Positions 30,661 through 44,400 of a DNA stretch of 64,000 bases are shown one piece after another. The stretch is taken from NCBI RefSeq assembly GCF_019649055.1, contig NW_026570354.1, forward strand, positions 1-64,000, in the 5' to 3' direction. The translations under genes were made by a program, and so were the position numbers. The notes under the pieces were generated by a model that saw only the letters and a program-made list of their open reading frames with translations, did no database searches and was not told the DNA's origin. Position 1 is the stretch's first letter. Each line of letters starts with the position of its first letter. This DNA is from Paramacrobiotus metropolitanus (taxonomy: Eukaryota > Tardigrada > Eutardigrada > Parachela > Macrobiotidae).

Positions 30661-31739
30661 CTGAACCTATTAGTATATATCATGTCCAATAATTAATTTT
30701 TTCTGTCTGTCTCGAACACTGGTAATCTAGATGACCAAAAACAGATCAAGCAGCATTGGCCTATCGTGGGCTGAAAAAAAAACAATTGCCATGTTTAAAT
30801 CGGTAAGTCGAGAATCCGGTAAAACTGAACCCATTAGTATATATCATGTCCGATAATTGATTTTTTCTGTCTGTCTCGAACACTGGTAATCTAGATGACC
30901 AAAAACAGATCAAACAGCATTGGCCTATCGTGGGCTTAAAATAAACAATTGCCTTGTTTAAATCGGTCAGTCGGGAATCCGGCAAAACTGAACCGATTAG
31001 TATATATCATGTCCGGTAATTGATTTTTTCTGCCTGTTTCGAACACTGGCAATATAGATGACCAAAAACAGCCCGAATAGCATTGGCCTATCGTGGGTCG
31101 AAAATAAACAATCCCCTTGTTTAAATCGGTCAGTCGAGAATCCCGCAAAACTGAACTTTATTAAACGTATAAAGATTGGAACTGGAGTTTCTTTGCCTGT
31201 CTCGAACACTGGTAATCTAGATGACCAAAAACAGATCACGCAGCATTGGCCTATCGTGGGCTGAAAATAAACAATTGCCTTGTTTAAATCGGTCAGTCGA
31301 GAATCCGGCAAAACTGAACTTATTATTATATATCACGTCCGATAATTGATTTTTTCTGTCTGTCTTGAACTCTGGCAATCTAGATGACCAAAAACAGATC
31401 AAGCAGCATTGGCCTATCGTGGGCTGAAAAAAAAACAATTGCCATGTTTAAATCGGTCAGTCGAGAATCCGGTAAAACTGAACCCATTAGTATATATCAT
31501 GTCCGATAATTGATTTTTTCTGTCTGTCTCGAAAACTGGTAATCTAGATGCCAAAAAACAGATTAAGCAGCATTGGCCTATCGTGGGCTAAAAATAAACA
31601 ATTGCCATGTTTAAATCGGTCAGTCGAGAATCCGGTAAAACTGAACCCATTAGTATATATCATGTCCGATAATTGATTTTTTCTGTCTGTCTAGAACACT
31701 GGTAATCTAGATGACCAAAAACAGATCAAACAGCATTGG

Positions 31740-34700
31740 CCTATCGTGGGCTTAAAATAAACAATTGCCTTGTTTAAATCGGTCAGTCGGGAATCCGGCA
31801 AAACTGAACCGATTAGTATATATCATGTCCGGTTATTGATTTTTTCTGCCTGTTTCGAACACTGGCAATACAGATGACCAAAAACAGCTCGAACAGCATT
31901 GGCCTATCGTGGGCCGAAAATAAACAATTGCCCTGTTTAAATCGGTTAGTCGAGAATCCCGCAAAACTGAACCTATTAGTATATATCATGTCCGATAATT
32001 AATTTTTTCTGTCTGTCTCGAACTCTGGCAATCTAGATGACAAAAAACAGATCAAGCAGCATTGGCCTATCGTGGGCCGAAAAAACAATTGCCATGTTTA
32101 AATCGGTCAGTCGAGAATCCGGTAAAACTGAACCCATTAGTATATATCATGTCCGATAATTGATTTTTCTGTCTGTCTAGAACACTGGTAATCTAGATGA
32201 CCAAAACCAGATCAAACAGCATTGGCCTATCGTGGGCTTAAAATAAACAATTGCCTTGTTTAAATCGGTCAGTCTGAGAATCCGGCAAAACTGAACCGAT
32301 TAGTATATATCATGTCCGATAATTGATTTTTTCTGCCTGTTTCGAACACTGGCAATATAGATGACCAAAAACAGCCCGAATAGCATTGGCCTATTGTGGG
32401 TCGAAAATAAACAATCCCCTTGTTTAAATCGGTCAGTCGAGAATCCCGCAAAACTGAACTTTATTAAACGTATAAAGATTGGAACTGGAGTTTCTTTGCC
32501 TGTCTCGAACACTGGTAATCTAGATGACCAAAAACAGATCACGCAGCATTGGCCTATCGTGGGCTAAAAATAAACAATTGCCATGTTTAAATCGGTCAGT
32601 CGAGAATCCGGTAAAACTGAACCCATTAGTATATATCATGTTTGATAATTGATTTTTTCTGTCTGTCTAGAACACTGGTAATCTAGGTGACCAAAAACAG
32701 ATCAAACAGCATTGGCCTATCGTGGGCTTAAAATAAACAATTGCCTTGTTTAAATCGGTCAGTCGGGAATCCGGCAAAACTGAACCGATTAGTATATATC
32801 ATGTCCGGTAATTGATTTTTTCTGCCTGTTTCGAACACTGGCAATACAGATGACCAAAAACAGCTCGAACAGCATTGGCCTATCGTGGGCCGAAAATAAA
32901 CAATTGCCCTGTTTAAATCGGTTAGTCGAGAATCCCGCAAAACTGAACCTATTAGTATATATCATGTCCGATAATTAATTTTTTCTGTCTGTCTCGAACT
33001 CTGGCAATCTATATGACAAAAAACAGATCAAGCAGCATTGGCCTATCGTGGGCTGAAAAAAAAACAATTGCCATGTTTAAATCGGTCAGTCGAGAATCCG
33101 GTAAAACTGAACCCATTAGTATATATCATGTCCGATAATTGATTTTTTCTGTCTGTCTAGAACACTGGTAATCTAGATGACCAAAACCAGATCAAACAGC
33201 ATTGGCCTATCGTGGGCTTAAAATAAACAATTGCCTTGTTTAAATCGGTCAGTCTGGAATCCGGCAAAACTGAACCGATTAGTATATATCATGTCCGGTA
33301 ATTGATTTTTTCTGCCTGTTTCGAACACTGGCAATATAGATGACCAAAACAGCCCGAATAGCATTGGCCTATTGTGGGTCGAAAATAAACAATCCCCTTG
33401 TTTAAATCGGTCAGTCGAGAATCCCGCAAAACTGAACTTTATTAAACGTATAAAGATTGGAACTGGAGTTTCTTTGCCTGTCTCGAACACTGGTAATCTA
33501 GATGACCAAAAACAGATCACGCAGCATTGGCCTATCGTGGGCTAAAAATAAACAATTGCCATGTTTAAATCGGTCAGTCGAGAATCCGGTAAAACTGAAC
33601 CCATTAGTATATATCATGTCGATAATTGATTTTTTCTGTCTGTCTAGAACACTGGTAATCTAGATGACCAAAAACAGATCAAACAGCATTGGCCTATCGT
33701 GGGCTTAAAATAAACAATTGCCTTGTTTAAATCGGTCAGTCGGGAATCCGGCAAAACTGAACCGATTAGTATATATCATGTCCGGTAATTGATTTTTTCT
33801 GCCTGTTTCGAACACTGGCAATACAGATGACCAAAAACAGCTCGAACAGCATTGGCCTATCGTGGGCCGAAAATAAACAATTGCCCTTTTTAAATCGGTT
33901 AGTCGTGAATCCCGCAAAACTGAACCTATTAGTATATATCATGTCCGATAATTAATTTTTTCTGTCTGTCTCGAACTCTGGCAATCTAGATGACAAAAAA
34001 CAGATCAAACAGCATTGGCCTATCGTGGGCTGAAAAAAAAACAATTGCCATGTTTAAATCGGTCAGTCGAGAATCCGGTAAAACTGAACCCATTAGTATA
34101 TATCATGTCCGATAATTGATTTTTTCTGTCTGTCTAGAACACTGGTAATCTAGATGACCAAAACCAGATCAAACAGCATTGGCCTATCGTGGGCTTAAAA
34201 TAAACAATTGCCTTGTTTAAATCGGTCAGTCTGGAATCCGGCAAAACTGAACCGATTAGTATATATCATGTCCGGTAATTGATTTTTTCTGCCTGTTTCG
34301 AACACTGGCAATATAGATGACCAAAAACAGCCCGAATAGCATTAGCCTATCGTGGGTCGAAAATAAACAATCCCCTTGTTTAAATCGGTCAGTCGAGAAT
34401 CCCGCAAAACTGAACTTTATTAAACGTATAAAGATTGGAACTGGAGTTTCTTTGTCTGTCTCGAACACTGGTAATCTAGATGACCAAAAACAGATCAAGC
34501 AGCATTGGCCTATCGTGGGCTGAAAAAAAAACAATTGCCATGTTTAAATCGGTCAGTCGAGAATCCGGTAAAACTGAACCCATTAGTATATATCATGTCC
34601 GATATTTATTTTTTCTGTCTGTCTAGAACACTGGTAATCTAGATGACCAAAAACAGATCAAACAGCATTGGCCTATCGTGGGCTTAAAATAAACAATTGC

Positions 34701-35220
34701 CTTGTTTAAATCGGTCAGTCGGGAATCCGGCAAAACTGAACCGATTAGTATATATCATGTCCGGTAATTGATTTTTTCTGCCTGTTTCGAACACTGGCAA
34801 TATAGATGACCAAAAACAGCTCGAACAGCATTGGCCTATCGTGGGCCGAAAATAAACAATTGCCCTGTTTAAATCGGTTAGTCGAGAATCCCGCAAAACT
34901 GAACCTATTAGTATATATCTTGTCCGATAATTGATTTTTTCTGTCTGTCTCGAACTCTGGCAATCTAGATGACCAAAAACAGATCAAGCAGCATTGGCCT
35001 ATCGTGGGCTTAAAATAAACAATTGCCTTGTTTAAATCGGTCAGTCGGGAATCCGGCAAAACTGAGCCGATTAGTATATATCATGTCCGCTAATTGATTT
35101 TTTCTGCCTGTTTCGAACACTGGCAATATAGATGACCAGAAACAGCCCGAACAGCATTGGCCTATCGTGGGCCGAAAATAAACAATTGCCCTGCTTAAAT
35201 CGGTTAGTCGAGAATCCCGC
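31740..35220 (+). repeat. Higher-order repeat of six monomers, about 978 bp
   Basis: Corresponding units recur at offsets of 977-979 bp (for example landmarks at 32728, 33705 and 34684), and class B units sit at about 32465, 33430 and 34410. Each higher-order copy carries the same sequence of monomer variants, so the six-monomer block was amplified as a unit. Confidence 0.8.
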
Positions 35221-38200
35221 AAAACTGAACCTATTAGTATATATCATGTCCGATAATTGATTTTTTTTGTCTGTCTCGAACACTGGCAATTTAGATGACC
35301 AAAAACAGATCAGGTAGCATTGGTCTATCGTGGGTCGAAAATAAACAATCCCCTTGTTTAAGTCGGTCAGTCGAGAATCCCGCAAAACTGAACTTTATTA
35401 AACGTATAAAGATTGGAACTGGTTTTTCTTTGTCTTTCTCGAACACTGGTAATCTAGATGACCAAAAACAGATCACGCAGCATTGGCCTATCGTGGGCCG
35501 AAAATAAACAATTGCCCTGTTTAAATCGGTTAGTCGAGAATCCCGCAAAACTGAACCTATTAGTATATATCTTGTCCGATAATTGATTTTTTCTGTCTGT
35601 TTCGAACTCTGGCAATATAGATGACCAAAAACAGCCCGAACAGCATTGACCTATCGTGGGCCGAAAATAAACAATTGCCCTGCTTAAATCGGTTAGTCGA
35701 GAATCCCGCAAAACTGAACCTATTAGTATATATCATGTCCGATAATTGATTTTTTCTGTCTGTCTCGAACACTGGCAATCTAGATGACCAAAAACAGATC
35801 AGGTAGAATTGGTCTATCGTGGGTCGAAAATAAACAATCCCCTTGTTTAAATCGGTCAGTCGAGAATCCCGCAAAAATGAACTTTATTAAACGTATAAAG
35901 ATTGGAACTGGATTTTCTTTGTCTGTCTCGAACACTGGTAATCTAGATGGCCAAAAACAGATCACGCAGCATTGGCCTATCGTGGGCTGAAAATAAACAA
36001 TTGCCTTGTTTAAATCGGTCAGTCGAGAATCCGGCAAAACTGAACTTATTAGTATATATCACGTCCGATAATTGATTTTTTCTGTCTGTCTTGAACTCTG
36101 GCAATCTAGATGACCAAAACCAGATCAAACAGCATTGGCCTATCGTGGGCTTAAAATAAACAATTGCCTTGTTTAAATCGGTCAGTCTGGAATCCGGCAA
36201 AACTGAACCGATTAGTATATATCATGTCCGGTAATTGATTTTTTCTGCCTGTTTCGAACACTGGCAATATAGATGACCAAAAACAGCCCGAATAGCATTG
36301 GCCTATCGTGGGTCGAAAATAAACAATCCCCTTGTTTAAATCGGTCAGTCGAGAATCCCGCAATACTGAACTTTATTAAACGTATAAAGATTGGAACTGG
36401 AGTTTCTTTGCTTGTCTCGAACACTGGTAATCTAGATGACCAAAAACAGATCACGCAGCATTGGCCTATCGTGGGCTGAAAATAAACAATTGCCTTGTTT
36501 AAATCGGTCAGTCGAGAATCCGGCAAAACTGAACTTATTAGTATATATCACGTCCGATAATTGATTTTTTCTGTCTGTCTTGAACTCTGGCAATCTAGAT
36601 GACCAAAAACAGATCAAACAGCATTGGCCTATCGTGGGCTTAAAATAAACAATTGCCTTGTTTAAATCGGTCAGTCGGGAATCCGGCAAAACTGAACCGA
36701 TTAGTATATATCATGTCCGGTAATTGATTTTTTCTGTCTGTCTCGAACTTTGGCAATCTAGATGACAAAAAACAGATCAAGCAGCATTGGCCTATCGTGG
36801 GCTGAAAAAAAAACAATTGCCATGTTTAAATCGGTCAGTCGAGAATCCGGTAAAACTGAACCCATTAGTATATATCATGTCCGATATTTGATTTTTTCTG
36901 TCTGTCTAGAACACTGGTAATCTAGATGACCAAAAACAGATCAAACAGCATTGGCCTATCGTGGGCTTAAAATAAACAATTGCCTTGTTTAAATCGGTCA
37001 GTCGGGAATCCGGCAAAACTGAACCGATTAGTATATATCATGTCCGGTAATTGATTTTTTCTGCCTGTTTCGAACACTGGCAATATAGATGACCAAAAAC
37101 AGCTCGAACAGCATTGGCCTATCGTGGGCCGAAAATAAACAATTGCCCTGTTTAAATCGGTTAGTCGAGAATCCCGCAAAACTGAACCTATTAATTGTCC
37201 GATAATTGATTTTTTCTGTCTGTCTCGAACTCTGGCAATCTAGATGACCAAAAACAGATCAAGCAGCATTGGCCTATCGTGGGCTTAAAATAAACAATTG
37301 CCTTGTTTAAATCGGTCAGTCGGGAATCCGGCAAAACTGAACCGATTAGTATATATCATGTCCGCTAATTGATTTTTTCTGCCTGTTTCGAACACTGGCA
37401 ATATAGATGACCAAAAACAGCCCGAACAGCATTGGCCTATCGTGGGCCGAAAATAAACAATTGCCCTGCTTAAATCGGTTAGTCGAGAATCCCGCAAAAC
37501 TGAACCTATTAGTATATATCATGTCCGATAATTGATTTTTTCTGTCTGTCTCGAACACTGGCAATCTAGATGACCAAAAACAGATCAGGTAGCATTGGTC
37601 TATCGTGGGTCGAAAATAAACAATCCCCTTGTTTAAATCGGTCAGTCGAGAATCCCGCAAAACTGAACTTTATTAAACGTATAAAGATTGGAACTGGATT
37701 TTCTTTGTCTGTCTCGAACACTGGTAATCTAGATGACCAAAAACAGATCAAACAGCATTGGCCTATCGTGGGCTTAAAATAAACAATTGCCTTGTTTAAA
37801 TCGGTCAGTCGGGAATCCGGCAAAACTGAACTTATTAGAATATATCACGTCCGATAATTGATTTTTTCTGTCTGTCTTGAACTCTGGCAATCTAGATGAC
37901 CAAAAACAGATCAAAAAGCATTGGCCTATCGTGGGCTTAAAATAAACAATTGCCTTGTTTAAATCGGTCAGTCGGGAATCCGGCAAAACTGAACCGATTA
38001 GTATATATCATGTCCGGTAATTGATTTTTTCTGTCTGTCTCGAACACTGGTAATCTAGATGACCAAAAACAGATCAAAAAGCATTGGCCTATCGTGGGCT
38101 TAAAATAAACAATTGCCTTGTTTAAATCGGTCAGTCGGGAATCCGGCAAAACTGAACCGATTAGTATATATCATGTCCGGTAATTGATTTTTTCTGTCTG

Positions 38201-38312
38201 TCTTGAACACTGGTAATCTAGATGACCAAAAACAGATCAAACAGCATTGGCCTATCGTGGGCTTAAAATAAACAATTGCCTTGTTTAAATCGGTCAGTCG
38301 GGAATCCAGCAA
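35010..38312 (+). repeat. 3.3-kb block duplicated at 42,143-45,445
   Basis: The same succession of monomer variants appears 7,132-7,133 bp further right, to about 42,143-45,445, with small indels. The block contains three class B units spaced by 489 bp (three monomers). The first part is repeated again at 50,778-51,479 (offset 8,635 from the second copy) and at 61,779-62,688 (offset 19,355 from the second copy). Confidence 0.8.
36967..37986 (+). repeat. 1-kb block duplicated at 38,721-39,741 (offset 1,755 bp)
   Basis: Monomer variants match one to one at an offset of about 1,755 bp, which is not a whole number of 163-bp units. The interval includes a shortened monomer at 38,370-38,420, which accounts for the odd offset. 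Confidence 0.75.
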
Positions 38313-38379
38313 AACTGAACTTATTAGTATGTATCACGTCCGATAATTGATTTTTTCTGTCTGTCTTGAACTCTGGCAA

Positions 38380-38415
38380 TCTAGATGCCTTGCCTTGTTT
38401 AAACAATTGCCTTGT
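38380..38415 (+). repeat. Rearranged, shortened satellite monomer
   Basis: Here GCAATCTAGATG runs directly into CCTTGCCTTGTTTAAACAAT. About 45 bp of the normal unit (the AAAACAGATC to GGGCTT part) is lost and a short duplicated CCTTGTTTAA piece added. It looks like a break repaired within the array. Confidence 0.7.
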
Positions 38416-41400
38416 TTAAATCGGTCAGTCGGGAATCCGGCAAAACTGAACCGATTAGTATATATCATGTCCGGTAATTGATTTTTTCTGTCTGTCTCGA
38501 ACTTTGGCAATCTAGATGACAAAAAACAGATCAAGCAGCATTGGCCTATCGTGGGCTGAAAAAAAAACAATTGCCATGTTTAAATCGGTCAGTCGAGAAT
38601 CCGGTAAAACTGAACCCATTAGTATATATCATGTCCGATATTTGATTTTTTCTGTCTGTCTAGAACACTGGTAATCTAGATGACCAAAAACAGATCAAAC
38701 AGCATTGGCCTATCGTGGGCTTAAAATAAACAATTGCCTTGTTTAAATCGGTCAGTCGGGAATCCGGCAAAACTGAACCGATTAGTATATATCATGTCCG
38801 GTAATTGATTTTTTCTGTCTGTTTCGAACACTGGCAATATAGATGACCAAAAACAGCTCGAACAGCATTGGCCTATCGTGGGCCGAAAATAAACAATTGC
38901 CCTGTTTAAATCGGTTAGTCGAGAATCCCGCAAAACTGAACCTATTAATTGTCCGATAATTGATTTTTTCTGTCTGTCTCGAACTCTGGCAATCTAGATG
39001 ACCAAAAACAGATCAAGCAGCATTGGCCTATCGTGGGCTTAAAATAAACAATTGCCTTGTTTAAATCGGTCAGTCGGGAATCCGGCAAAACTGAGCCGAT
39101 TAGTATATATCATGTCCGCTAATTGATTTTTTTCTGCCTGTTTCGAACACTGGCAATATAGATGACCAAAAACAGCCCGAACAGCATTGGCCTATCGTGG
39201 GCCGAAAATAAACAATTGCCCTGCTTAAATCGGTTAGTCGAGAATCCCGCAAAACTGAACCTATTAGTATATATCATGTCCGATAATTGATTTTTTCTGT
39301 CTGTCTCGAACACTGGCAATCTAGATGACCAAAAACAGATCAGGTAGCATTGGTCTATCGTGGGTCGAAAATAAACAATCCCCTTGTTTAAATCGGTCAG
39401 TCGAGAATCCCGCAAAACTGAACTTTATTAAACGTATAAAGATTGGAACTGGATTTTCTTTGTCTGTCTCGAACTCTGGTAATCTAGATGACCAAAAACA
39501 GATCAAACAGCATTGGCCTATCGTGGGCTTAAAATAAACAATTGCCTTGTTTAAATCGGTCAGTCGGGAATCCGGCAAAACTGAACTTATTAGAATATAT
39601 CACGTCCGATAATTGATTTTTTCTGTCTGTCTTGAACTCTGGCAATCTAGATGACCAAAAACAGATCAAAAAGCATTGGCCTATCGTGGGCTTAAAATAA
39701 ACAATTGCCTTGTTTAAATCGGTCAGTCGGGAATCCGGCAAAACTGAACCGATTAGTATATATCATGTCCGGTAATTGATTTTTTCTGTCTGTCTCGAAC
39801 ACTGGCAATCTAGATGACCAAAAACAGATCAAAAGCAGCATTGGCCTATCGTGGGCTTAAAATAAACAATTGCCTTGTTTAAATCGGTCAGTCGGGAATC
39901 CGGGCAAAACTGAACCGATTAGTATATATCATGTCCGGTAATTGATTTTTTCTGTCTGTCTTGAACACTGGTAATCTAGATGACCAAAAACAGATCAAAC
40001 AGCATTGGCCTATCGTGGGCTTAAAATAAACAATTGCCTTGTTTAAATCGGTCAGTCGGGAATCCAGCAAAACTGAACTTATTAGTATGTATCACGTCCG
40101 ATAATTGATTTTTTCTGTCTGTCTTGAACTCTGGCAATCTAGATGACCAAAAACAGATCAAACAGCATTGGCCTATCGTGGGCTTAAAATAAACAATTGC
40201 CTTGTTTAAATCGGTCAGTCGGGAATCCGGCAAAACTGAACCGATTAGTATATATCATGTCCGGTAATTGATTTTTTCTGTCTGTCTCGAACTTTGGCAA
40301 TCTAGATGACAAAAAACAGATCAATCAGCATTGGCCTATCGTGGGCTGAAAAAAAAACAATTGCCATGTTTAAATCGGTCAGTCGAGAATCCGGTAAAAC
40401 TGAACCCATTAGTATATATCATGTCCGATAATTGATTTTTTCTGTCTGTCTAGAACACTGGTAATCTAGATGACCAAAAACAGATCAAACAGCATTGGCC
40501 TATCGTGGGCTTAAAATAAACAATTGCCTTGTTTAAATCGGTCAGTCTGGAATCCGGCAAAACTGAACCGATTAGTATATATCATGTCCGGTAATTGATT
40601 TTTTCTGCCTGTTTCGAACACTGGCAATATAGATGACAAAAACAGCCCGAACAGCATTGGCCTATCGTGGGCTTAAAATAAACAATTGCCCTGTTTAAAT
40701 CGGTCAGTCGGGAATCCGGCAAAACTGAACCGATTAGTATATATCATGTCCGGTAATTGATTTTTTCTGTCTGTCTCGAACACTGGCAATCTAGATGACC
40801 AAAAACAGATCAAGCAGCATTGGCCTATCGTGGGCTTAAAATAAACAATTGCCTTGTTTAAATCGGTCAGTCGGGAATCCGGCAAAACTGAACCGATTAG
40901 TATATATCATGTCCGGTAATTGATTTTTTCTGTCTGTCTCGAACACTGGTAATCTAGATGACCAAAAACAGATCAAACAGCATTGGCCTATCGTGGGCTT
41001 AAAATAAACAATTGCCTTGTTTAAATCGGTCAGTCGGGAATCCGGCAAAACTGAACTTATTAGAATATATCACGTCCGATAATTGATTTTTTCTGTCTGT
41101 CTTGAACTCTGGCAATCTAGATGACCAAAAACAGATCAAGCAGCATTGGCCTATCGTAGGCTGAAAATAAACAATTGCCTAGTTTAAATCGGTCAGTCGA
41201 GAATCCGGCAAAACTGAACCGATTAGTATATATCATCTCTGGTAATTGATTTTTTCTGTCTGTCTCGAACACTGGCAATCTAGATGACCAAAAACAGATC
41301 AAGCAGCATTGGCCTATCGTGGGCCTAAAATAAACAATTGCCTTGTTTAAATCGGTCAGTCGGGAATCCGGCAAAACTGAACTTATTAGTATGTATCACG

Positions 41401-44400
41401 TCCGATAATTGATTTTTCTGTCTGTCTCGAACTCTGGCAATCTAGATGACCAAAAACAGATCAAACAGCATTGGCCTATCGTGGGCTTAAAATAAACAAT
41501 TGCCTTGTTTAAATCGGTCAGTCGGGAATCCGGCAAAACTGAACCGATTAGTATATATCATGTCCGGTAATTGATTTTTTCTGTCTGTCTCGAACTTTGG
41601 CAATCTAGATGACCAAAAACAGATCAAGCAGCATTGGCCTATCGTGGGCTGAAAAAAAAACAATTGCCATGTTTAAATCGGTCAGTCGAGAATCCGGCAA
41701 AACTGAACCCATTAGTATATATCATGTCCGATAATTGATTTTTTCTGTCTGTCTCGAACACTGGCAATCTAGATGACCAAAAACAGATCAAACAGCATTG
41801 GCCTATCGTGGGCTTAAAATAAACAATTGCCTTGTTTAAATCGGTCAGTCGAGAATCCCGGCAAAACTGAACCGATTAGTATATATCATGTCCGGTAATT
41901 GATTTTTTCTGTCTGTCTCGAACACTGGCAATCTAGATGACCAAAAACAGATCACGAACAGCATTGGCCTATCGTGGGCCGAAAATAAACAATTGCCCTG
42001 TTTAAATCGGTCAGTCGAGAATCCCGGCAAAACTGAACCTATTAGTATATATCTTGTCCGATAATTGATTTTTTCTGTCTGTCTCGAACTCTGGCAATCT
42101 AGATGACCAAAACAGATCAAGCAGCATTGGCCTATCGTGGGCTTAAAATAAACAATTGCCTTGTTTAAATCGGTCAGTCGGGAATCCGGCAAAACTGAAC
42201 CGATTAGTATATATCATGTCCGATAATTGATTTTTTCTGTCTGTTTCGAACACTGGCAATCTAGATGACAAAAAACAGCTCAAACAGCATTGGCCTATCG
42301 TGGGCCGAAAATAAACAATTGCCCTGCTTAAATCGGTTAGTCGAGAATCCCGCAAAACTGAACCTATTAGTATATATCATGTCCGATAATTGATTTTTTC
42401 TGTCTGTCTCGAACACTGGCAATCTAGATGACCAAAAACAGATCAGGTAGCATTGGTCTATCGTGGGTCGAAAATAAACAATCCCCTTGTTTAAATCGGT
42501 CAGTCGAGAATCCCGCAAAACTGAACTTTATTAAACGTATAAAGATTGGAACTGGATTTTCTTTGTCTGTCTCGAACACTGGTAATCTAGATGACCAAAA
42601 ACAGATCACGCAGCATTGGCCTATCGTGGGCCGAAAATAAACAATTGCCCTGTTTAAATCGGTTAGTCGAGAATCCCGCAAAACTGAACCTATTAGTATA
42701 TATCTTGTCCGATAATTGATTTTTTCTGTCTGTCTCGAACTCTGGCAATATAGATGACCAAAAACAGCCCGAACAGCATTGGCCTATCGTGGGCCGAAAA
42801 TAAACAATTGCCCTGCTTAAATCGGTTAGTCGAGAATCCCGCAAAACTGAACCTATTAGTATATATCATGTCCGATAATTGATTTTTTCTGTCTGTCTCG
42901 AACACTGGCAATCTAGATGACCAAAAACAGATCAGGTAGCATTGGTCTATCGTGGGTCGAAAATAAACAATCCCCTTGTTTAAATCGGTCAGTCGAGAAT
43001 CCCGCAAAACTGAACTTTATTAAACGTATAAAGATTGGAACTGGATTTTCTTTGTCTGTCTCGAACACTGGTAATCTAGATGACCAAAAACAGATCACGC
43101 AGCATTGGCCTATCGTGGGCTGAAAATAAACAATTGCCTTGTTTAAATCGGTCAGTCGAGAATCCGGCAAAACTGAACTTAATAGTATATATCACGTCCG
43201 ATAATTGATTTTTTCTGTCTGTCTTGAACTCTGGCAATCTAGATGACCAGAAACAGATCAAACAGCATTGGCCTATCGTGGGCTTAAAATAAACAATTGC
43301 CTTGTTTAAATCGGTCAGTCGGGAATCCGGCAAAACTGAACCGATTAGTATATATCATGTCCGGTAATTGATTTTTTCTGTCTGTCTCGAACACTGGCAA
43401 TCTAGATGACCAAAAACAGATCGAACAGCATTGGCCTATCGTGGGCCGAAAATAAACAATTGCCTTGTTTAAATCGGTCAGTCGAGAATCCCGCAAAACT
43501 GAACTTTATTAAACGTATAAAGATTGGAACTGGAGTTTCTTTGCTTGTCTCGAACACTGGCAATCTAGATGACCAAAAACAGATCACGCAGCATTGGCCT
43601 ATCGTGGGCTGAAAATAAACAATTGCCTTGTTTAAATCGGTCAGTCGAGAATCCGGCAAAACTGAACTTAATAGTATATATCACGTCCGATAATTGATTT
43701 TTTCTGTCTGTCTTGAACTCTGGCAATCTAGATGACCAAAAACAGATCAAACAGCATTGGCCTATCGTGGGCTTAAAATAAACAATTGCCTTGTTTAAAT
43801 CGGTCAGTCGGGAATCCGGCAAAACTGAACCGATTAGTATATATCATGTCCGGTAATTGATTTTTTCTGTCTGTCTCGAACTTTGGCAATCTAGATGACA
43901 AAAAACAGATCAAGCAGCATTGGCCTATCGTGGGCCGAAAATAAACAATTGCCCTGTTTAAATCGGTCAGTCGAGAATCCGCAAAACTGAACCCATTAGT
44001 ATATATCATGTCCGATAATTGATTTTTTCTGTCTGTCTCGAACACTGGCAATCTAGATGACCAAAAACAGATCAAACAGCATTGGCCTATCGTGGGCTTA
44101 AAATAAACAATTGCCTTGTTTAAATCGGTCAGTCGGGAATCCGACAAAACTGAACCGATTAGTATATATCATGTCCGGTAATTGATTTTTTCTGTCTGTC
44201 TTGAACTCTGGCAATCTAGATGACCAAAAACAGATCAAACAGCATTGGCCTATCGTGGGCCGAAAATAAACAATTGCCCTTGTTTAAATCGGTCAGTCGA
44301 GAATCCCGCAAAACTGAACCTATTAATTGTCCGATAATTGATTTTTTCTGTCTGTCTCGAACTCTGGCAATCTAGATGACCAAAAACAGATCAAGCAGCA